Origin: Gordius sp. MW1
Lineage: Eukaryota; Nematomorpha; Gordioida; Gordea; Gordiidae
Assembly (NCBI GenBank): GCA_964036665.1
Contig: OZ038526.1
Span: 11,966,001 to 12,030,000, forward strand
Direction: 5' to 3'
DNA length: 64,000 nt
Position numbers and translations under genes: made by a program
Shown here: positions 57,892-64,000 of the stretch, in pieces
Layout of the letters: each line of letters begins with the position of its first letter
Position numbering within the stretch: the stretch's first letter is position 1
The notes under the pieces: model-generated
The model's input: only the letters and a program-made list of their open reading frames with translations
What the model was told of the DNA's origin: nothing
Database searches by the model: none

Positions 57892-58684
57892 TGGGCAGGC
57901 GCGTAGCCAAGGGGGCAGAAAGCGGGACTTTTCTACCCCCTTGACCAAAATTAAAAATTTTTTTGCTTAATAATTAGATTAAATGGGTTAAAATATTATA
58001 GCTTAGTTGCATAAAAGGTTTTGAGACACTTATAAAAGCCCGGAAACATAATATATACATTCAATTTTTCGAATTTAATTTTCGACCAAAAGCTTGCACC
58101 CCCACCATTATAATTTTCCACCATTGATTGAAAATTATGAAAAACTTGTTTTTTTTATCTAAACACCGTGCATTTAGCTGTACTAAAAAATGTCATGTAA
58201 ACAGATTGAGTGACTATAATTTTGCTTATTAGCAACTTGAGAATTTTTTCAGATCCAACTCATATAACTTTGCTTTGGTTTCCTCCTTTATTTAAATTTA
58301 CCAAAATGATAATATTTTCTGCCAGTTGAATAACTTGCATAAGGTCCATGTCCTTTTTTAAGGTATAAAAGCGATAATAAATGCTCTGATTAATGAAGAG
58401 AAGTGATTTTTCCAAAGCTGGTTATATAGCGCCTTGAAGTTTCGTATATATTGTACGCGAAATTTATTTTTGTTACATTATAAATAAAAGTGTCGAAATT
58501 TTTTTTGAATTTTTCCTCCCCCTTGAGAAAATCCTGGCTACGCGCCTGGCCATGGGCGTAGCCAGGTTTTGGATTAGGGGGGGGGGGTGCGAAAGTTGTT
58601 TAGGTTCAATTAAAGGGGAGAGGGCAAAACATAATTTTTTTTTTTCATTTTTAAGGGTCCCTGCCCCCCCCGGCTGCGTCCATG
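57892..58684. mobile_element. Composite of two CATGGGCGTAGCC-type elements
   Basis: It opens ATGGGCAGGCGCGTAGCCAA and carries its opposite end CCTGGCTACGCGCCTGGC at 58533-58550. That end runs directly into a second copy, CATGGGCGTAGCCAGG...GGCTGCGTCCATG (58551-58684). TTTTAGC occurs on both outer sides, which suggests that the whole composite is bounded by one target duplication. Confidence 0.6.
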
Positions 58685-59735
58685 CTTTTAGCATTAACAA
58701 ATCACTCATTTGCTTATATTAACAGATTTGTTGGAAAAAAGTTGTTTGAAAATTAAAACAGGATTTAGAGGTCGGACTGACCATATGTGTACTACCTAAG
58801 GTTTGCCCAACCTTTCTCAGTCTTTATTAGAACACAATTAAATGAAATACAAATAAATATAGAGTACTAAATGTTTTATAGTCGAAATTATAATTAAAAA
58901 TTAAAAAATATAATATAGTCGTGCCATAGGATTTCCATTTTTAAAACAGGGGGAAGTTTTAGATGTAATATATACATTACATTAGAATTAGAGTTTGCTA
59001 GGTTGAAAAGACTTTGAATAAACTTCCCTATCTATCAAGTGCTTTACGAGCCTATTTTTTTAAAGACAAAAATGTATTAATTTTAAAATATCTGGATTAA
59101 TTTAAATTTTAATTAATTTTAAATATTATAAAATAAATTAATATATTGGATTTTTAAATTGCCCCTTATCTATCACATCTAATCTAAATGATTATTTGGT
59201 GTTTCAACAAGATATTAAGATTGATATTTTCTAGAGAAGCACATACTGATTGATTTCTCTTAAATTATATTAGACGCACGTATTTTCATTTATATAAGTC
59301 ATTTTATTAGTAAAAGATTTTTTCAAATTGATATTATATAAAATTACGTAAAAAATTAATAATTTTGCAAATTTAGATAGTTTTTCTGGCCATATTTTTG
59401 TCAACATTTTTATAAAAATATTTAATCCAAGGGGCACAATGATTTAAGCTTAAATTAAATAATTTTTTTAATTTTTATGACGACCTCCAATTTTAAATGC
59501 AAATTAAATACGTTTTGCAACCTGAGTTAAGGGTCAGGGGAATAAGGATTTTGATCTAGGGGGGCCTTGGCATCCTCAAAACCCTGGCGTTGCTGTTAGC
59601 AACATCTATAATTTATTTTTGAAAATAATCATATACCCCATATACCTAAAGTAGAGACAAATAAATAGCGCATATTTAGAAGAAATTTGACAGTTAAGCC
59701 TTTAAACCATTGAGAAACGTTATCTTAATCCCCAA
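58685..59735. other. AT-rich stretch, nothing recognised
   Basis: Long AT-rich sequence without coding signal. One short GGGGGGCCTTGGCATCC patch near 59560 may be an eroded MITE end. Confidence 0.4.
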
Positions 59736-59743
59736 ATTAACAG

Positions 59744-61854
59744 TAGTGTTGTAAATGAACGCGTTCAATTTAAGGCGATCAAATTTTTTGAAAAATTGAT
59801 GAACGGCGTTCCTTTTTTGTGAACTTTGAACGTGAACGCTTTCTTTTTTTGATAAACGCGTTCGATTTAACGTTCGTTCAATTTTAAAAACCCTTTTTTA
59901 TTTTTATTTATTTGAAAATTAATGTTAATCCGAATTTTTAACAAAAAGGTCTTATATTTTTTAATCAGCTGTTTCCTATTACCTATTGAGATATCATTTT
60001 TTTGACGAGGAAGTAGAAAGCGGATTGGAGGCTGATATCTTATCGCAATTTTTTGAAGCGAGGGACAAAACATTAAATGTTTTTAATAAATTTCCTGCTT
60101 TAAAAAATTTGTTTATTATGTATTAGAGACCTGCAACGGGCTTGTTTAGGCCAGTCGGCCCAACCGTAATAAAAATTTAAAAGCCCGGCCCGGCCCGGCC
60201 CGAGCCCGTCAAAATATTAAATTATAAGCCCGGGCCCGGGCCCGTAAAATTTTTTTATTTTTATTTTTTTTGTTTAATTTTTTTTTATCGATATGGCAAC
60301 CATTATGTTTGTGTTAAAAATGTTAATAAAAATAGTTTAAAAGAAAAATTAATAATTTCCGGTCACTCAAGTTCTTCTCTCTTTTAAGAAACGACCTACA
60401 TGGGAAATTTTTTTTACAAGTGGCACTTCAGAATACATAAAACTAAGCCAAATAAACCTTTAAAACCCTTATTTAAGGTTATAATGTTTTAATAAAACTA
60501 CTTGACTTCTTTGCTTTGCCACCATTTTAAATAATTAGGTTATTGATATAAAATGAGAAAACAGTGATAAAAGTAACTTGAGGAAATAAATGTTAGAATT
60601 TGTTTTTAAATTTGTTAATGATAATGAGTATATAAATTTTGGCATATGGCCGGGGTCAGATAAAGTAGAAGTTAGCAACGGTCAGCATTAATTTGCAGAG
60701 AATTATTTAGCCAGTTTCGCGTTCATCCGTTATAAATTAAGAACCTAGACAAATTGCCAAAATAAATTCATTAATAAAGGGAATCAGTCAGGCACAAAAA
60801 CAGTAATGGGATCTAAGCTTAGGCGAGGTCGAAAAAAGTAAAGCCCATCAGCGGTCAGCTAAATAAAAGTCTTTTACAGAAGCATAAGTCCACAGCCATT
60901 AAAAACCCGTATAAGTTTCCACGGCAATTATTGAAAAATTACAAGTTGGACAGGACAGGATGGACAGAATGGATAACCAAAAGAGAGCCCATAAATTGTA
61001 TAGGAATTAATATAAATAATTTTAAATAATATTAAATTTATTCACTCAATATTGCTAGAGGGTATAAATGGGGAGGCAAATATGTGCAGCTGCACCCCTC
61101 CAAATCCAAAAATTCCTGATGAAAAAAACATTTTTTGCTTTATTTTAACTGCCCCCCTCCAATTTAAATTGGCTCCGCCGATGGGATCACGTGTATAAAT
61201 TATCCTTAACGTTTATATTGCGGGTTGAGCTATTGATGAATTAATGAACTAGGATGGAAACAAAATTTAACTTTCCTTGTTAATTTAATATACATAAAAT
61301 AATTACAAATTAGAACATTACAAAAACACCTTCTTTTATACTAAATCTAATTAATTTTTTAACGGGTTTTTAACGAGCCTTAAGTATAACTAGGCCCGGC
61401 CCGAGCCCGTTACGTTATATATCGGCCCGTCCAGGCCCGGCCCGTTGTTTTATTTTTAAGCAGATGCCCGTCCAAGCCCGGCCCGCGGGCCGTGCAGGTC
61501 TCTATTATGTATAATACTCCAATCCCCTCATCTGCTCCTGTGAGCGGGTTTTTTGTATAGCTAATGCTGTATTAACTGCTAAGCGTTCCTGTTTTTATAA
61601 ATAAATAATCTTTATATTCGCTCTATTAGATTATATTGATTTAATATTATATTGTAGAAATAAGACTATTGTTTTTTATCATGGCTATTTATTGTATTAA
61701 AAAATATAAGACATTTAATATATTAAATTAAATTTTTAAAAAATTTATCATAAATTTTGAACGAACGTGAACGCGTTCATGAACGTTAACGCGTTCCTTT
61801 TATTTTTTAAATGAACGTGAACGCGTTCGATTTCTTTAAATGTTTACAGCACTA
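59744..61854. mobile_element. hAT-like element with GAACGCGTTC repeats, perfect 8-bp TSD, containing a nested family X element
   Basis: The ends TAGTGTTGTAAATGAACGC and AAATGTTTACAGCACTA are inverted. ATTAACAG flanks both sides (59736-59743 and 61855-61862). Both subterminal regions are rich in GAACGTGAACGCGTTC motifs. Removing the nested element and its duplication leaves about 720 bp. Its terminus matches those of the small MITEs at 20629 and 35287. Confidence 0.9.
60124..61504 (-). mobile_element. hAT-like family X element, full length, perfect 8-bp TSD
   Basis: It starts TAGAGACCTGCAACGGGC, ends GGCCGTGCAGGTCTCTA and is flanked by TTATGTAT (60116-60123 and 61505-61512). It is an inverted counterpart of 4034-6144, with the CTTTTATC site uninterrupted. 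The interior includes ATTGTATAGGAATTAA and the AAGAGAGCCCATAAATT motif also seen at the ends of the dispersed repeats. No transposase. Confidence 0.92.
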
Positions 61855-61862
61855 ATTAACAG

Positions 61863-62142
61863 TAATTTAATTATTTTATATTAAAAGCTTGTTTAATTGT
61901 AAATCCAAACATTTAAAATTTTATTTGTATCATTAAATATATAGTTAATACATTTTGTTGGTTAATGTGTTTAAAATTTCTTGCATCCATTTTTGACTTT
62001 TTTACTTCTTCAATAGGCCTAAATTATATTTAGCAAGTTATGAACATCTAATTACTAAACAGCATTGAATATAATGATATATTACGAAATTTATTTTTTT
62101 CAGTTTAAATACATTATGAGTTGTTAACCTAATTGTTTTCAG
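61863..62142. other. Proposed intron end before the DUF268 exon
   Basis: AT-rich. Two acceptor-like tracts, TTTATTTTTTTCAG (62103) and AATTGTTTTCAG (62142). Only the second leads into the long open frame. Confidence 0.55.
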
Positions 62143-63219
62143 GGTGTTGGTGGGCTCTATGTTGGATCCATACCAAGTTGTGCTGACGTATGTGACATAA
62201 GTTACAAAGGATCCGAGCCCGCGAAAAAAAACTTTAAATGTTACGACATAATATATCGCATGGCCACAAATGCCACAGGTCGAGCTGTGATAAATCCGGC
62301 ACCCGCTCAGCCCCCGAGCGATCTGTACGACGCCTACACAATGTTCGGTGAAATGCCCATCCAGCAGATCTATTACTTCTCTGAAATTTACGATTCTAAG
62401 CCCATCCAAACTATCTCACGACAATCCATGGACACTTTAGCTCGTGAATTAGATAAAGGAAATTCCATAGGAACATACGGGTTATCCTGTGACAGATTTG
62501 TCGAGGCCATCGTTGTCAACTTAACCCGACCCATCGACCCCGATAACCCTGCCATACTAGATTCTGAAAAAGAACCGATTAATATTGACGCCGACGCTGA
62601 GAGAAATCCAAGCCTTTTGAGGAGGCTAAACGGGACGCGTGGTTTTGTCATCGGGTCGCAAAAGCTTTGGATCGAAGCCATACTCTTGGCTCATGGAGTA
62701 AATCACGTTACAACGCTTGAATACGCTACAATGGTCACAAGCGATGAAAGGGTTGCCGTAGTAAAGCCACCCGACTTGGCTAAACATTTGTTAGAAATAA
62801 TGCCACCACCTCAGGGTATATGGAGCCGAACTAAAAACTATTTCATCTCCAACAACGTTAAACAACAAGCCGACCCTTCTCAGCACATAGACTGGGAACC
62901 GTTTGATTTTGGTTTTACGTTTTCATCCTTAGAGCATGCGGGTTTGGGTCGGTACGGGGATCCCTTAGACCCGTTTGGAGATTTGGAGGCCATGGCGCAA
63001 GCTTGGTGTATGACCCGACCCGGTGGTCTCTTTTTCATGGGATTGCCCGTGGATTTAAACAGAAGTTATTTAGTGTGGAACGCTCATCGAATATATGGAC
63101 CCAATCGTGTGGCCCAAATGGCTGCAAATTGGGAAATCATAGCTGTTGTGAGAAATCGTGAAACTCCCACTGATTACCATTTAAACACCATATATGTTTT
63201 GAGGAAACCGTTATCTTAG
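62143..63219 (+). CDS. DUF268-family protein, C-terminal exon (methyltransferase-like fold)
   Basis: This exon opens after TTGTTTTCAG and stays in frame for 358 codons to TAG. The first in-frame ATG is only at 62260, so the preceding 39 codons (starting GVGGLYVGSIPSC) argue for an upstream exon. Family hallmarks are FVIGSQKLWIEAILLAHGVN, FTFSSLEHAGLGRYGDPLDP, WCMTRPGGLFFMGLP and WNAHRIYGPNR, followed by the end of the core near EIIAVV. DUF268 proteins are widespread in nematodes and some other eukaryotes. They resemble SAM-dependent methyltransferases, but the activity is unknown. With the exon proposed at 49933-50076 the protein would be 406 residues with a type II membrane anchor, suggesting a secretory-pathway location. 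The frame is intact and codon use is normal. Confidence 0.9.
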   Translation, partial: GVGGLYVGSIPSCADVCDISYKGSEPAKKNFKCYDIIYRMATNATGRAVINPAPAQPPSDLYDAYTMFGEMPIQQIYYFSEIYDSKPIQTISRQSMDTLARELDKGNSIGTYGLSCDRFVEAIVVNLTRPIDPDNPAILDSEKEPINIDADAERNPSLLRRLNGTRGFVIGSQKLWIEAILLAHGVNHVTTLEYATMVTSDERVAVVKPPDLAKHLLEIMPPPQGIWSRTKNYFISNNVKQQADPSQHIDWEPFDFGFTFSSLEHAGLGRYGDPLDPFGDLEAMAQAWCMTRPGGLFFMGLPVDLNRSYLVWNAHRIYGPNRVAQMAANWEIIAVVRNRETPTDYHLNTIYVLRKPLS

Positions 63220-63416
63220 TAATAACAACTCATTCACTATTTCGCATCAGTATGTTATATCAGGAATTGTTAAATATATATAAATGCTTTAAATTCTATT
63301 GCATATCGGTTAAACCTATAGATGTAAACAACTTCATTCTTATTTTTAATTGTTAATCTTATTGGTCTTTTATGTTATCATAGCCGTGTAATCATTTTAT
63401 TAGAAATATAATGTCA

Positions 63417-63422
63417 AATAAA
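63417..63422 (+). terminator. Candidate polyadenylation signal for the DUF268 gene
   Basis: AATAAA about 200 nt after the stop codon, the first canonical hexamer on the plus strand downstream. In AT-rich DNA a chance match is possible. Confidence 0.4.
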
Positions 63423-63886
63423 ATTATAGGTCAACAATGTATGCAATACTAATGGTTATAGTATGATAAAATAGAATTAATTAACATATCTAATCTAAAA
63501 TCAATATTATTGTGTTGCACCTTAGTGCCCTATTTTTATTTTATAAATATCTCTTATAGATCGCTAGCCTAAATTATATATAGCTAAACCGTTACTTATC
63601 TAATCTATCTTTAGAAATTTTTTTTTAATTAATATCTTTGTTTGGATATAATAACAATTAATAAATATTTTCTTTCATGGAACAGACATATGAGCAACTA
63701 ATATGCCGAGATCTTAAACTAAAATTATTTCTCAATTTTTTGTTATAATAGACATAAGCATTCTCCAAACATATATATTAAGTTACCCCGACACAAGGTC
63801 TTTCATTAAAGGCAATTGCCTGCTGAACCACATTTGCTAAGAATCCCCTCACCCTCATTTTTTCTCCGCAGGCTTTGACAATTATT
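63423..63886. other. AT-rich intergenic stretch
   Basis: No gene or defined repeat recognised before the repeat that begins at 63887. Confidence 0.4.
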
Positions 63887-64000
63887 AATTGCTATGCAAT
63901 TTATGGGCTCGTTTTTGGTTGTCCGTCGTCCGTTGTCCGTTGTCCTTTTCCACCAAGTTATTGGCGCCAGCTTTGTGACCTGGAGGTGTCGGGTTCAAGC
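63887..64000 (+). repeat. Start of a dispersed tRNA-B-box repeat, cut by the window end
   Basis: It opens TTAATTGCTATGCAATTTAT GGGCTCG, runs through a GTCCGTCGTCCGTTGTCCGT tract, and then has a tRNA-like part GCGCCAGCTTTGTGACCTGG with GGGTTCAAGC at the very end. This is the same order as at 28117 and 34545, and the tRNA-like part matches the SINE head at 42446-42516. Confidence 0.75.

Noticed and set aside
62038-62681. Minus-strand frames of 123 and 97 codons
   Set aside because: Antisense shadows of the DUF268 exon, which carries the recognisable family motifs.

Overview
The window is eukaryotic and very AT-rich. It holds two well-supported intron-containing host genes, two weak exon candidates, and otherwise almost wall-to-wall repetitive DNA. 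An SETDB1-type histone methyltransferase, an EGF-like exon and a DUF268 gene point to an animal. DUF268 proteins are common in nematodes, and the SETDB1 exon starts at a strong splice acceptor 3 nt before the ATG, as a trans-spliced or 5'-UTR-spliced gene would. A nematode (perhaps of the mermithid/Dorylaimia side) is my best guess. It is not proven.

Layout. 1-640: part of a dispersed repeat that recurs at 28-34 kb and 42-44 kb. 1156-2704: about 1.5 kb of pure (ACT)n then (CTT)n, followed by a GC-richer hairpin-bearing segment. 4034-6144: a hAT-like element with a second one nested in it. 7.8-12.3 kb: an unclassified composite bounded by about 425-bp direct repeats. 12.6-14.75 kb: 3' half of an R2-like (CCHC plus restriction-like endonuclease) non-LTR retrotransposon. 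15.2-17.0 kb: two more hAT-like elements. 18397-23469, minus strand: a complete four-exon SETDB1 homologue. 25.1-28.1 kb: two RTE-like LINE fragments head to head. 28.1-35.0 kb: a mosaic of tandem and dispersed repeats, many with a tRNA-type B box. 35.7 kb: an EGF-like exon or relic. 36.7-38.6 kb: R2-like fragments. 38.6-39.4 kb: a G/C-homopolymer minisatellite with inverted ends. 40584-47544: a decayed LTR retrotransposon (paired LTRs, primer-binding site, polypurine tract) carrying a hAT-like element, which itself carries a TTAA-flanked palindrome. 49933-63219: proposed DUF268 gene, a signal-anchor exon plus a large C-terminal exon, with an intron of about 12 kb holding a young Ty3/Gypsy element (50708-54883) and two nested hAT-like stacks.

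How it fits together. The unifying theme is hAT-type transposition. At least eight non-autonomous elements show 8-bp target-site duplications. Several have termini of the form TAGAGACC/CAGAGACC with GGGCC- or GGGTCGGG-rich subterminal repeats, and they repeatedly insert into one another. One insertion has a directly visible empty site in a paralogous copy. The only chromatin gene in the window, the H3K9 methyltransferase SETDB1, is a known transposon silencer in other animals. Its closeness to so many transposons is probably coincidental.
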